A program made the translations under genes and the position numbers. The notes beneath the pieces are model-generated. The model did no database searches. It saw only the letters and a program-made list of their open reading frames with translations, and had not been told where the DNA came from. 64,000 nt of DNA. Source: Chitinophaga niabensis. Lineage in GTDB: Bacteria > Bacteroidota > Bacteroidia > Chitinophagales > Chitinophagaceae. The stretch spans positions 1,302,001-1,366,000 of the forward strand of contig NZ_FSRA01000002.1 in assembly GCF_900129465.1 (NCBI RefSeq), written 5' to 3'. Every line of letters starts with the position of its first letter. The stretch's first letter is position 1. Shown here piece by piece: positions 52,507 through 60,272 of the stretch.

Positions 52507-53521
52507 TGAACAGGCTCAGTGCTTCATGTGATGAGATGCCCTGCCCGTTGAACAAACGGGAGAAGTAATCCTTCATGGCTGGCGTAAGCTTGAACTTTAC
52601 GTTGTAAGGGAAGTTCATAAAATAGCTGTGTTGCCAGCCTACCATATCATGGAAGTTAATATAAATAGCATTATCTGCACGCTGGCGGCGGCTTGCCTTT
52701 TCTCCTAATTGTTTTTTCAATGTGAGTACGTGCGCGCCTTTGAGCTGAAGGTCTGTTTGATTATAGTGTACATAGATCTGTTTCGCAAAACGGATCTGCT
52801 CTACCCATTCCGCATGACCACGTTGGGGAACACAGGCAGCATTGATCACGAGGTTATCTACAAAAGGTGTTGAATTGATGCTGCTGATGTCGTGCTGCTG
52901 TACCATTTGTTCGAGGATAATATTTCCCATACTGTGGTAGAAGGTGGTCAGCTTTACACCGCTGATCCAGGGTTGGTCTTCCTGCCTTGCCTTTTGAAAT
53001 TGCTGTAGCATTTGCAGGTACTGGCCGGCAGATAAACGGGCATTCAAACGTGCTATACGGAAGTTCTTGGAGGGCTTGTAAGTAGTGTTGATACTGGAAT
53101 AATCGAACATCACCACATTCACATCATACTGCCTGCTCATTAACTGTGCCCTGTACACGTTGCTGGTAAAGATCTTCCCCATCCCTTCTGCGTACACAAC
53201 AATGTCTTTTTTATGGGGGAGCAGTTCCATCGCTTCGTTGAGCGAGGGGGCCTGGTAAACTTTCCATTTACCTTCCAGTTTTTCCAGGAAGAAATATTTA
53301 AGGGAAGTGGTATCCAGGTACTCGTCTACAAAGCGGAGGCTGTCCGGATGGATGAAGCGGTTGCTGACAAAGACCAGGCAGGTATCTCCGGTGATCACGG
53401 GTTTCATAGCGGACCGTTCCAGTACAAACTGCGACCAGTATTCAGTGGTATTGTAATTGGCCAATTGTGCCTGGGCTTTTACTTGCAGAAGGAGCAGGAG
53501 TACTATTAAAAACCGCTTCAT
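52451..53521 (-). CDS. Exported alpha/beta-hydrolase-like protein
   Basis: 356-residue exported protein (signal peptide KRFLIVLLLLLQVKAQAQ) with an alpha/beta-hydrolase-like core. The nucleophile-elbow-like TTFYHSMGNIILEQM (H-S-M-G-N) and a later GWQHSYFMNFP with a candidate catalytic His resemble DUF900-type hydrolases. The 3' end overlaps the convergent oxygenase gene by 56 bp. Its C-terminal about 20 residues (SNQSPAGAHQDIRRQ) lie in that overlap. Enzymatic activity is inferred only. Confidence 0.7.
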   Translation of the reverse strand: MKRFLIVLLLLLQVKAQAQLANYNTTEYWSQFVLERSAMKPVITGDTCLVFVSNRFIHPDSLRFVDEYLDTTSLKYFFLEKLEGKWKVYQAPSLNEAMELLPHKKDIVVYAEGMGKIFTSNVYRAQLMSRQYDVNVVMFDYSSINTTYKPSKNFRIARLNARLSAGQYLQMLQQFQKARQEDQPWISGVKLTTFYHSMGNIILEQMVQQHDISSINSTPFVDNLVINAACVPQRGHAEWVEQIRFAKQIYVHYNQTDLQLKGAHVLTLKKQLGEKASRRQRADNAIYINFHDMVGWQHSYFMNFPYNVKFKLTPAMKDYFSRLFNGQGISSHEALSLFTTSSNQSPAGAHQDIRRQ

Positions 53522-53729
53522 AAGCTTCGGATTATGCTATTATCATTAACGCCTAAACGAAGGGCTTTGTTCTTCGTTCTTGTGGTTTCCTTTTGTACAT
53601 ATGCAAGATTTATGCCCCAAAAAGCGGCAAATGTTGTACAAATGACTTGTAAATCAACAGAGTTGCCGATAACAGCTGAAAATTCCTTTATTTTACTTTA
53701 AATTCAGTTTTCCAATCATTGTTCCTATA

Positions 53730-54926
53730 GTGTTTTTACGCCACATCTCTTTTCTGAAGGCTGTTTTGTTGCACAGCGTCACTGCATTCGGGGGCCCGCA
53801 GGGTCACCTTGCTATGATGATGAAAACCTTTGTGCAGCAGCGAAAGGATGTAACGGAGAAGGAACTGATGGAATACAATGCTTTCTGCCAGTTGCTGCCC
53901 GGAGCGTCTTCTTCCCAGACGCTTACGCTTATTGGTTATAAAAGAGGGGGTGTGCCGCTGGCGGTACTCACTTTGCTGATCTGGATCACCCCGGCCTGTT
54001 TATTAATGGGGTCCCTCAGCTTCCTGCTGCAGTACATGGATAAAAGGGCGCTGCAGGTAGATATCTTTAAATACGTACAACCCATGGCGGTTGGATTTTT
54101 GGCGTATGGGAGCATTAAAGCTTACCAGATCAGTATCCGCAGCTGGGCTACGGTGGGGATCATGGCAGTGGCCATGCTCACAAGCTATTTCATTAAATCT
54201 CCCTGGACCTTTCCGGCCCTGATCATCCTGGGCGGGATCATTTCCAACTTTAGTGATAAACGTATCCCGGGCATACCGGAGAAGCCCAAAAAGATCCAGT
54301 GGATGAACCTCTGGCTTTTTGCACTGATCTTTTTGCTGGCGGGTTTCTTCTCAGAACTGGCGCGTTCGGAGAACTGGATCACCAGGAGGCCCTTTAACCT
54401 TTTTGAGAACTTCTACCGGTTCGGCAGCCTTGTTTTTGGCGGTGGGGACATCCTCATTGCGATGATGCTGGAACAATATGTAACACGGGCGAAATCCAAG
54501 TTCATGTCTGCCGAGGAGTTGCTAACAGGAGCAGGAATTATGCGTGCAATGCCGGGACCTACTTTTTCCGTATCTGCTTATGTGGGAGGTATGGCCATGC
54601 GTAGCCAGGGACCATTTGCACAGTTCCTGGGAGCTACTTTAGCGCCTATCGCTATTTTTCTGCCGAGCATGCTGCTGGTGCTTTTCTTTTTTCCTATCTG
54701 GAATAACCTGAAGAAACATGTGATGATCTACCGTGCGTTGGAAGGGATCAATGCAGTGGTGGTAGGTATTATGTGGGCAGCTACTTTTATACTTTTCTTT
54801 GCGGTACACTTTACCTGGTATAATATCCTCATTATGCTGGGTACGCTGAGCTTATTATATTTCACCAGGTTCCCTGCGCCTATCATTGTACTGGTGTGTA
54901 TATTGATGGGATGGTGGTTCTCTTAA
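53730..54926 (+). CDS. Chromate transporter (ChrA family)
   Basis: 398-residue ChrA/CHR-family membrane protein with two homologous halves. The CHR signature is present in the first half: SVTAFGGPQGHLAMM and YNAFCQLLPGASSSQTLTLIGYKRGG. The second half carries FRFGSLVFGGGDILIAMM and GIMRAMPGPTFSVSAYVGG. Start is GTG 53730. In Bacteroidota such proteins are often of unknown anion specificity, so chromate is the family name rather than a tested substrate. The upstream region has a repeated TTGTACAWATG. Confidence 0.88.
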   Translation: MFLRHISFLKAVLLHSVTAFGGPQGHLAMMMKTFVQQRKDVTEKELMEYNAFCQLLPGASSSQTLTLIGYKRGGVPLAVLTLLIWITPACLLMGSLSFLLQYMDKRALQVDIFKYVQPMAVGFLAYGSIKAYQISIRSWATVGIMAVAMLTSYFIKSPWTFPALIILGGIISNFSDKRIPGIPEKPKKIQWMNLWLFALIFLLAGFFSELARSENWITRRPFNLFENFYRFGSLVFGGGDILIAMMLEQYVTRAKSKFMSAEELLTGAGIMRAMPGPTFSVSAYVGGMAMRSQGPFAQFLGATLAPIAIFLPSMLLVLFFFPIWNNLKKHVMIYRALEGINAVVVGIMWAATFILFFAVHFTWYNILIMLGTLSLLYFTRFPAPIIVLVCILMGWWFS

Positions 54927-54939
54927 CTTTTCTCTTAGC

Positions 54940-55689
54940 TCAGCGGCTCTTCCAGATAACGAGCAGTTCTTTCCTCCGGCGGTCTGTTACTTCCAATACC
55001 ACTTTATTCCGCAGCACGATCTTAGTATCATCCGGGTCTACTTTCTGCAGATGAGATACCTGTACCATCTGGTGGTTATTGATCTGGTAGAAACGCATAT
55101 TGGTGAACAGCTCAGTATAGTAGCGGAAAGATCGGGGGGAATTGAGTACGCGGCCATCCTCCAGGTAGAACACGGTTTTTTCGCTGAAGCCTTCAAAGTA
55201 ACTCACCTCATCCACAGAAAGGGTAACCTCTTTTCCCTGGGAGCAGGGGATCACCATCTGACGCACTTCGCCGGCTGATTTGTTGAAATTGGCCAGCAGC
55301 ACTTCGTAGCGGGGATGCGGATTTTTGTTTTCGATACGTTTGATAACAGTGCCCACTGCCTGTAGCAGACTTTCTTTATCGATGGGTTTTAAGATCAGTT
55401 CTACTTCGCTTAGGCGGATGGTGTGCAGGAAACGTTTTTCAAAAGCGGTAACAAAGATAGCCTCAAAGGAAGCATCGTAGGCTCCGGCAAGTACGTCGAA
55501 TCCTGTGCCGTCGGGCATTTCCAGGTCAAGGAAAACCAGCTGGGGTTTGTGGTTCCTGATCTGTTCAATGCCTTCGCGGCAGTTGGCCGCTGTGCCCACA
55601 GCTTCTATCTGTGGACAATACTTGCCCAGCATGAGGGAGATAATATCCCTGCTATTCCTTTCGTCGTCTATTATTACAGCGCGGATCAT
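54940..55689 (-). CDS. LytTR-family response regulator
   Basis: 249-residue two-component response regulator. REC domain residues 1-120: acidic pair D8-D9, phospho-acceptor D55 in VFLDLEMPDG, T81 and K101 (LKPID). The LytTR DNA-binding domain is residues about 145-248 (VSYFEGFSEKTVFYLEDGRVLNSPRSFRYYTELF ... FYQINNHQMVQVSHLQKV). It lies 25 bp after the histidine kinase and is surely its partner. LytTR regulators bind direct repeats about 21 bp apart, the same geometry as the boxes upstream of the small RNAs in this window. Confidence 0.93.
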   Translation of the reverse strand: MIRAVIIDDERNSRDIISLMLGKYCPQIEAVGTAANCREGIEQIRNHKPQLVFLDLEMPDGTGFDVLAGAYDASFEAIFVTAFEKRFLHTIRLSEVELILKPIDKESLLQAVGTVIKRIENKNPHPRYEVLLANFNKSAGEVRQMVIPCSQGKEVTLSVDEVSYFEGFSEKTVFYLEDGRVLNSPRSFRYYTELFTNMRFYQINNHQMVQVSHLQKVDPDDTKIVLRNKVVLEVTDRRRKELLVIWKSR

Positions 55690-55714
55690 ATACTACTAAG
55701 TTGGCGCGGAAGAT

Positions 55715-57790
55715 CTATAACTGAGGGATCAGTATCCTGATAATGGTTCCGCTGTCATTGGCCTGTTTAAGTGATTTATCGATGATCTCTATCTGGATGC
55801 CGGTGTTGTACATTTTATTGAGTAACTCGGCCCTGTTAAGACTTATCTCCATACCGGAGGACTGGTGATGCGAAGGCAGGGAACGTAAGGCCCTGGAGCG
55901 TTCTATTCCTATACCATTATCTTCTATCACACATTCCAGCATATCTGATGCTACCTGGTTAAAATGAATGGCGAGCAGGCCGGAGGCATGATCTTCATTG
56001 GTCATACCGTGTTTCACGGCATTCTCTACATAAGGTTGTAACAACATGGCGGGCACTTCCAGTTCTGCGGTGGCAATCACGGGGTCTACCACGATCTCAT
56101 AGCTCATCTTATTCTCAAACCGCATCTTTTCGAGACCAAGATAGGTATTTAAATAAGTTATTTCATCTGAGAGGGTGATAAAGTTCCTGCGGGAGAAGTC
56201 CAGCGTTTTGCGAATGAGGTAGGAGAAGTCCGACAGATATTTCTGTGCATGTTCATAATCCCGCTGCATCACAAAAAGCTGAATGGAGTTGAGGCAGTTG
56301 AATATGAAGTGTGGATTGATCTGTGCACGAATGGCTTTCAGTTCTATCTCTGCAAGCTTTTTGCTGTATTCTACTTCCAGTTGCAGTTTGCGCTGCTCTT
56401 CCAGTTCCAGTTTCTTCCTTAATATTTCTGTTGTCTGTTCTTTTACAAGTTCTTCCAGCTGCTCATTCAGTTTGCGTTGCAGCTCTTTGTTCTTGTTGAG
56501 CTGTTTGATGAGCATCTCCTGTGTTTTTGTTTTTTCCTGGTGTGCTAATTTGTTGCGGTAGCTGAGGCCCGCAGCAAAGAAGAGGGCCTGTAACAATACG
56601 CCCAGCACCATGATGTTATAAGGAGATACTAATTCAGGAATGGGGGTGAAACCTACAGGTTGTGTATTGTTCACATAGGCCCATACAGACAATACCAGCA
56701 GGCTGATGGAGCCGAAAAGGAAAAAACGGATCAATGGATGATGGCGTGTTCTGCGGGCCAGCGCTACAAAAGAAATAGCGATGGGGATGATGGTGATGAA
56801 ATACATCCAGGTATAGATAGTAGCAGAAGTCTGATAATCCCCGGAGGCAATGAGTGCTATGCATACGAGAATGAGAATGCCTGTTGCGATGGCGCCATAA
56901 CGGTAACATTTTTCCATCAATGGGAAACGTTCGCGCAGGCTGAGGAACATGTTGCCGAAGAGCATGTACATGAAATAAAAACAGAACAGCATGGCCGGAA
57001 TGTCCCAGTAATATTTGAACATGGGGCAGAAGTAGAAGAAGGACAGCTGGTAAGGTTTCGATTCCAGGCGTAGTGCGAAGAAGATGATCAGGCCGAGAAT
57101 GTATCCTGCAAAGTAAAGCGAGGAACGATCCGGCAACTGGGTGTAATTGATAACGGTTACGCAGAGGAACACTAATAGCATACCCAGCAGTACCTGTATC
57201 ACCAATACTTCGCTTTTATAATGATCTGCTTCCACATGCCGGAAACCTGCATAGTGAATGGGATCATATACTACGGGCATAAAAGCATTTTCCCGGTAGA
57301 AGCGATTAATGATATGGAAGTAATATGTTTTTGTTTCGCCGGCCCCTACATGCAGTGGGAAAGAGTAATGGCCCCATCTGTCCACATTCGCGCGGTCTAT
57401 CATCATGCCGGTATGCATGGCCAGTTGCTGCCGGCCTTCGTTATCTGGTGCGTACCATTCAATATCGTCATGAAAGCCGGTAAAGAAATAAACGAGGGAA
57501 TCAATTTCGCTGGTGTTCCTGATGGTGAGTTTCAGCCAGATATTATTTACCTCGTGCAGTACTTTTTTATGGGGATGAAAAAGGGGCGTATCATTTTTGA
57601 ATGTCATGTTCTGCAGGTCCTTCACTTTATACTTTCCTGCAGGATCGTGAAACACGGAGACGTAGGAACGCACATCCTGTCCATTTACAGGAGCGTTAAA
57701 ATTAATGGCAAGGGTATCTTGTGCAACTGCGGGTTGGGAGAAGTGCAGGGAGCAACAAAACAACAGGCATGTTAATAGTATCCGATTCAC
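55715..57790 (-). CDS. 7TMR-DISM sensor histidine kinase (LytS-like)
   Basis: 691-residue sensor kinase. It has a signal peptide (cleaved after PAVA), an extracellular 7TMR-DISM-type beta domain (residues about 25-190), seven membrane helices (about 195-400), a coiled coil rich in Lys/Glu/Gln (405-470) and a His_kinase domain with H494 in INPHFIFNCLNSIQLF. The HATPase part follows with QPYVENAVKHGM. It is the partner of the LytTR regulator 25 bp downstream, and starts 10 bp after the pterin dehydratase gene. Confidence 0.92.
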   Translation of the reverse strand: MNRILLTCLLFCCSLHFSQPAVAQDTLAINFNAPVNGQDVRSYVSVFHDPAGKYKVKDLQNMTFKNDTPLFHPHKKVLHEVNNIWLKLTIRNTSEIDSLVYFFTGFHDDIEWYAPDNEGRQQLAMHTGMMIDRANVDRWGHYSFPLHVGAGETKTYYFHIINRFYRENAFMPVVYDPIHYAGFRHVEADHYKSEVLVIQVLLGMLLVFLCVTVINYTQLPDRSSLYFAGYILGLIIFFALRLESKPYQLSFFYFCPMFKYYWDIPAMLFCFYFMYMLFGNMFLSLRERFPLMEKCYRYGAIATGILILVCIALIASGDYQTSATIYTWMYFITIIPIAISFVALARRTRHHPLIRFFLFGSISLLVLSVWAYVNNTQPVGFTPIPELVSPYNIMVLGVLLQALFFAAGLSYRNKLAHQEKTKTQEMLIKQLNKNKELQRKLNEQLEELVKEQTTEILRKKLELEEQRKLQLEVEYSKKLAEIELKAIRAQINPHFIFNCLNSIQLFVMQRDYEHAQKYLSDFSYLIRKTLDFSRRNFITLSDEITYLNTYLGLEKMRFENKMSYEIVVDPVIATAELEVPAMLLQPYVENAVKHGMTNEDHASGLLAIHFNQVASDMLECVIEDNGIGIERSRALRSLPSHHQSSGMEISLNRAELLNKMYNTGIQIEIIDKSLKQANDSGTIIRILIPQL

Positions 57791-57800
57791 AAACTGTTGG

Positions 57801-58046
57801 TTAGGGTTTATATAAAGTGTCTATAAGCCGGGCCAGTTCACGGTCTTTATCAGTTACTACGTTTCCTGCACTGTGTGTGGACAGGAATATGTCCACTTTA
57901 TTATACTCATTTATCCAATGCGGATGATGATCTAATTTCTCTGCAACAAGCGCTACTTTAGTCATGAAAGCAAAGGCTTCTTTGAAATCAGTGAACTGAA
58001 ATGAGCGATTGAGCCGGTTTTCTTTTTCCTGCCACATAGAATTCAT
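57801..58046 (-). CDS. phhB: 4a-hydroxytetrahydrobiopterin dehydratase (PCD/DCoH)
   Basis: 81-residue pterin-4a-carbinolamine dehydratase, slightly shorter than usual. The catalytic motif is EKLDHHPHWINEYNKVDIFLSTHSAGNVVTDKDRELA, with the HHP-x-W signature. It recycles the pterin cofactor of aromatic amino acid hydroxylases. Its only operon partners are the kinase and response regulator that follow it, which is an unusual grouping. No hydroxylase is present in the window. Confidence 0.9.
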   Translation of the reverse strand: MNSMWQEKENRLNRSFQFTDFKEAFAFMTKVALVAEKLDHHPHWINEYNKVDIFLSTHSAGNVVTDKDRELARLIDTLYKP

Positions 58047-58111
58047 TTAAATGGATCATAACAGGGCTTGCGTGTGTTCAGGGTTACGTCCACATGATTA
58101 TTAATAAAAGA

Positions 58112-58555
58112 TCAAAATATCAGGTTGATCTTATTTTTGATATCCTTCATATCCAGTAATGACACCAGTTGCACGAGTTCCACCTTTCTGCATTCTTCTA
58201 TCAGATTCTTTACGTCTGCTGCCTGGTAGTAATTTCCTTTGATAAGCCAGATGTAATCCACGTGTTTCAATTCTGGCAGCAGGAATTCTGCTTTGCAGTG
58301 ATTATTATAAAAATAATGCGCTGCGGATTTGGTGGGTTCTTCGTACTCCAATACTGTAAAGTAATAGGCACGTTGTTGTTTATTGAGTTTGATCTCCAGG
58401 GAATTATTAACGCGGAAATCGTACCCGAGCTGTTGATTGATCTGCCAGCAAAGCTGATAGTCCCTTGCGGGGGACATGATCCCGGCCAGCCAGGTGTCCT
58501 CAAAAAAGTCCTCCACCAACTGTTCCTGGTCTAATTTGAGTTTTAGTACAGACAT
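58112..58555 (-). CDS. IPExxxVDY family protein
   Basis: 147-residue cytosolic protein of the Bacteroidota IPExxxVDY family. The signature is visible as LPELKHVDYIWLIKG. The N-terminus is MSVLKLKLDQEQLVEDFFEDTWLAGIMS. Start ATG 58555; the 21 upstream in-frame codons are not family-like. Function unknown. It lies on the minus strand between the pterin dehydratase and the alkyltransferase-like gene. Confidence 0.85.
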   Translation of the reverse strand: MSVLKLKLDQEQLVEDFFEDTWLAGIMSPARDYQLCWQINQQLGYDFRVNNSLEIKLNKQQRAYYFTVLEYEEPTKSAAHYFYNNHCKAEFLLPELKHVDYIWLIKGNYYQAADVKNLIEECRKVELVQLVSLLDMKDIKNKINLIF

Positions 58556-58586
58556 TCCTGTAAAGATATTTAAGTTTGCCCTGTTC

Positions 58587-59015
58587 TCAGGGTTTTTTCT
58601 TTTTCCTTTTAGGTTCACCTGCCGGGTCCCAGAAAACCGTCTTAAAATCCTGGATCTGGTTATCCACTACTTTGATGCCTTCATTTTCCAGTAATTCCTG
58701 CATGAGGGTAGGTGTGGCAAAATGGTGTGCACCGGTGAGCAGTCCCTTACTATTTACTACGCGGTGAGCGGGAATGGGAGGGTTTGCGCTGTCGGCCGCG
58801 TTCATGGCCCAGCCCACCATTCTTGCAGAAAGCCGGATCCCTGCCGATTCTGCAATAGCGCCATAACTGGTGGCACGGCCGCGGGGGATCTTACGTACGA
58901 TGGCATGCACGGTATCCATGAAATTCGGTTCCTCCTTCGCTTTTTTAGCTTTCGTCGTTTTTTTGACGGCGGGCGGCAAGGAGACGGGCTTTTTTGTCGT
59001 CGGGGACTTTTTCAT
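58587..59015 (-). CDS. Alkyltransferase-like protein (Cys replaced by Ala)
   Basis: 142-residue protein of the methylguanine-DNA methyltransferase C-terminal domain family. The DNA-binding helix and loop are intact (IPRGRATSYGAIAESAGI), but the acceptor motif is P82-A83-H84-R85 instead of PCHR, so it cannot take the alkyl group. Such alkyltransferase-like proteins bind alkylated guanine and hand it to nucleotide excision repair. The N-terminal about 30 residues are Lys/Pro-rich. It overlaps DUF5522 by 71 bp in another frame. Confidence 0.88.
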   Translation of the reverse strand: MKKSPTTKKPVSLPPAVKKTTKAKKAKEEPNFMDTVHAIVRKIPRGRATSYGAIAESAGIRLSARMVGWAMNAADSANPPIPAHRVVNSKGLLTGAHHFATPTLMQELLENEGIKVVDNQIQDFKTVFWDPAGEPKRKKKKP

Positions 59016-59142
59016 AATCATACGGGCAATGCAGGCAACCGTTTCCGCAGCAATAACCACGTTCTTTGTGGTACTTTTCCGTGAATACGAAGTATCCCTG
59101 CTCGTTATAGTAAAAATCAATGTTCTCCTGCAGCTGTTTCAT
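58945..59142 (-). CDS. DUF5522 small cysteine-rich protein
   Basis: 65-residue protein with the DUF5522 signature ERGYCCGNGCLHCPYDYEKVP, four to five closely spaced cysteines that suggest a metal or Fe-S site. It overlaps trmB at its 5' end (26 bp) and the alkyltransferase-like gene at its 3' end (71 bp), all on the minus strand, so the three genes are tightly packed. Because the family is conserved it is accepted as a real gene despite the overlaps. Confidence 0.82.
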   Translation of the reverse strand: MKQLQENIDFYYNEQGYFVFTEKYHKERGYCCGNGCLHCPYDYEKVPDDKKARLLAARRQKNDES

Positions 59143-59824
59143 CTTCCAGGTCCAGTTTTACCGCTTTCCATTCAATGGGAGCTGCGGGCAATACAAATTT
59201 AAGGAACCTGATAATTCTCCCGTCTGCCAGGTGCATTCCTTCATAAAAGGTCTGGATCCGCAATAATGGCGATACTTCTTCCTGTGCGTAAACATTTGGA
59301 ATATCTTCCAGCAGGGTGCAGCCGGTGGCTTCAATTACCATGCGGGTGAAATGATATAGCTCGGGAGAATCTGTTTTTAAGTTGATGGTGCCGCCTGGTT
59401 GAATGATCTTTTGGTAATGGGCCAGGAATCGGGGATGGGTAAGGCGGTGGCGGGCCCGGGATTTTCTGAGGAAGGGGTCCGGAAAGGTGATCCAGATCTC
59501 TTCTACTTCACCGGGAAGGAAATAGTCCTCTATCTTATCTATTTGCGTACGGAGGAAGGCTACATTGGTGAGTTGCTCTTCCATGGCTATTTTGGCGCCT
59601 TTCCAGATGCGGTTGCCTTTGAGGTCTACCCCCATGAAATTCCTTCCGGGGTATAAACGGGCCAGGCCCAGTGTATAATCTCCTTTGCCACAAGCCAGCT
59701 CCAGCGTCAGGGGCTGGTTGTTCCCAAAATGGTCTTTCCATTTACCGGGCATTCCTTCCGGATAGATGAGCACATTCGGGAAAGTTTCTATCTCTGCGAA
59801 TCGTTGAAGTTTCTTTTGTCCCAT
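59117..59824 (-). CDS. trmB: tRNA (guanine-N7-)-methyltransferase
   Basis: 235-residue TrmB that methylates G46 in tRNA variable loops. SAM-binding motif LELACGKGDYTLGLARLYP, then MGVDLKGNRIWKGAK and the PDP motif ITFPDPFLRKSRARHRLTHPRFL. It starts ATG 59824 and overlaps the next gene DUF5522 by 26 bp. It is the first gene of a tightly packed minus-strand unit. Confidence 0.93.
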   Translation of the reverse strand: MGQKKLQRFAEIETFPNVLIYPEGMPGKWKDHFGNNQPLTLELACGKGDYTLGLARLYPGRNFMGVDLKGNRIWKGAKIAMEEQLTNVAFLRTQIDKIEDYFLPGEVEEIWITFPDPFLRKSRARHRLTHPRFLAHYQKIIQPGGTINLKTDSPELYHFTRMVIEATGCTLLEDIPNVYAQEEVSPLLRIQTFYEGMHLADGRIIRFLKFVLPAAPIEWKAVKLDLEDETAAGEH

Positions 59825-59900
59825 AGAAGGGGCAAAATTCGCTCATTTTTTCGCCTGATTCTAAAAAAATCCCCTTTTTTTAAAGTTTTTGCATAAAAAA

Positions 59901-59927
59901 AGCTCATAAGTGTTTAACTTATGAGCT
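59901..59927 (-). terminator. Intrinsic terminator of the tRNA-like RNA
   Basis: AGCTCATAAGT / ACTTATGAGCT, an 11-bp perfect stem with a 5-nt loop, followed on the minus strand by a run of T (59900-59895). It lies 8 bp beyond the tRNA-like segment. Confidence 0.88.
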
Positions 59928-59934
59928 TATTAAG

Positions 59935-60076
59935 CTGTAGGGGTAGGAGTTGAACCTACACGAGGCGGTTAGCCATAGCACAAATAAGATTAGTGGTCAA
60001 CCCATTACGCTACGTTTATCCCGTTATCCCCACCCTCGAGACGAGAGGGCATGTCTGCCAGTTCCATCACCCCACA
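59935..60076 (-). ncRNA. tRNA-like RNA (142 nt) with aberrant anticodon loop and long insert
   Basis: Reading the minus strand: a 7-bp acceptor stem (TGTGGGG with CCCTACA, one wobble), a tRNA-Leu-like D arm (GATGGAACTGGCAGACAT), a 5-bp stem CCCTC/GAGGG with loop TCGTCTC, an insert of about 70 nt, and a perfect T arm (GTAGG-TTCAACT-CCTAC). The loop lacks U33, so no normal anticodon is present. No CCA is encoded. Inside the insert is a nested hairpin GGTT-GA-CCA...TGG-CT-AACC. It has its own promoter and terminator. It may be a diverged tRNA-Leu, a regulatory tRNA mimic or an intron-bearing tRNA. Confidence 0.6.
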
Positions 60077-60157
60077 AAGTTGAGTTCTCGGCTGTGGTGT
60101 ACTTCTTTTAAGCAACTTCAGCTTATCAGGAACAGTAAAATGTTACTAATTATGATG

Positions 60158-60189
60158 CAAATCTAAAGAGAAGGGGTATTTTTTGCAAA
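60158..60189 (-). promoter_or_regulatory. Promoter of the tRNA-like RNA
   Basis: Minus-strand TTTG (60189-60186), 20-bp spacer and TAGATTTG (60165-60158): full match to the Bacteroidota consensus. Expected start near 60152, giving a leader of about 75 nt before the tRNA-like part and a transcript of about 258 nt. Confidence 0.7.
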
Positions 60190-60236
60190 TATTTTAAATA
60201 AAATTTTGGAAATTTCGAGATTTTTTAAATATTTGC
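60185..60236. promoter_or_regulatory. 10-bp inverted repeat spanning divergent lrp/tRNA-like promoters
   Basis: GCAAATATTT at 60185-60194 and AAATATTTGC at 60227-60236, 42 bp apart. The left arm covers the -33 box of the minus promoter and the right arm covers the -7 box (AATATTTG, 60228-60235) of the lrp promoter, whose -33 box is TTTG at 60205-60208. A bound regulator, most obviously Lrp itself, would touch both promoters. Confidence 0.6.
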
Positions 60237-60272
60237 ATGTAAGTTAAAAACATTCAAAAACAATTTGTCAAA

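Noticed and set aside
59935..60076. tmRNA
   Set aside because: Far too short, no tag-coding region and a real D-arm stem, whereas tmRNA lacks a D stem and is about 350 nt or longer.
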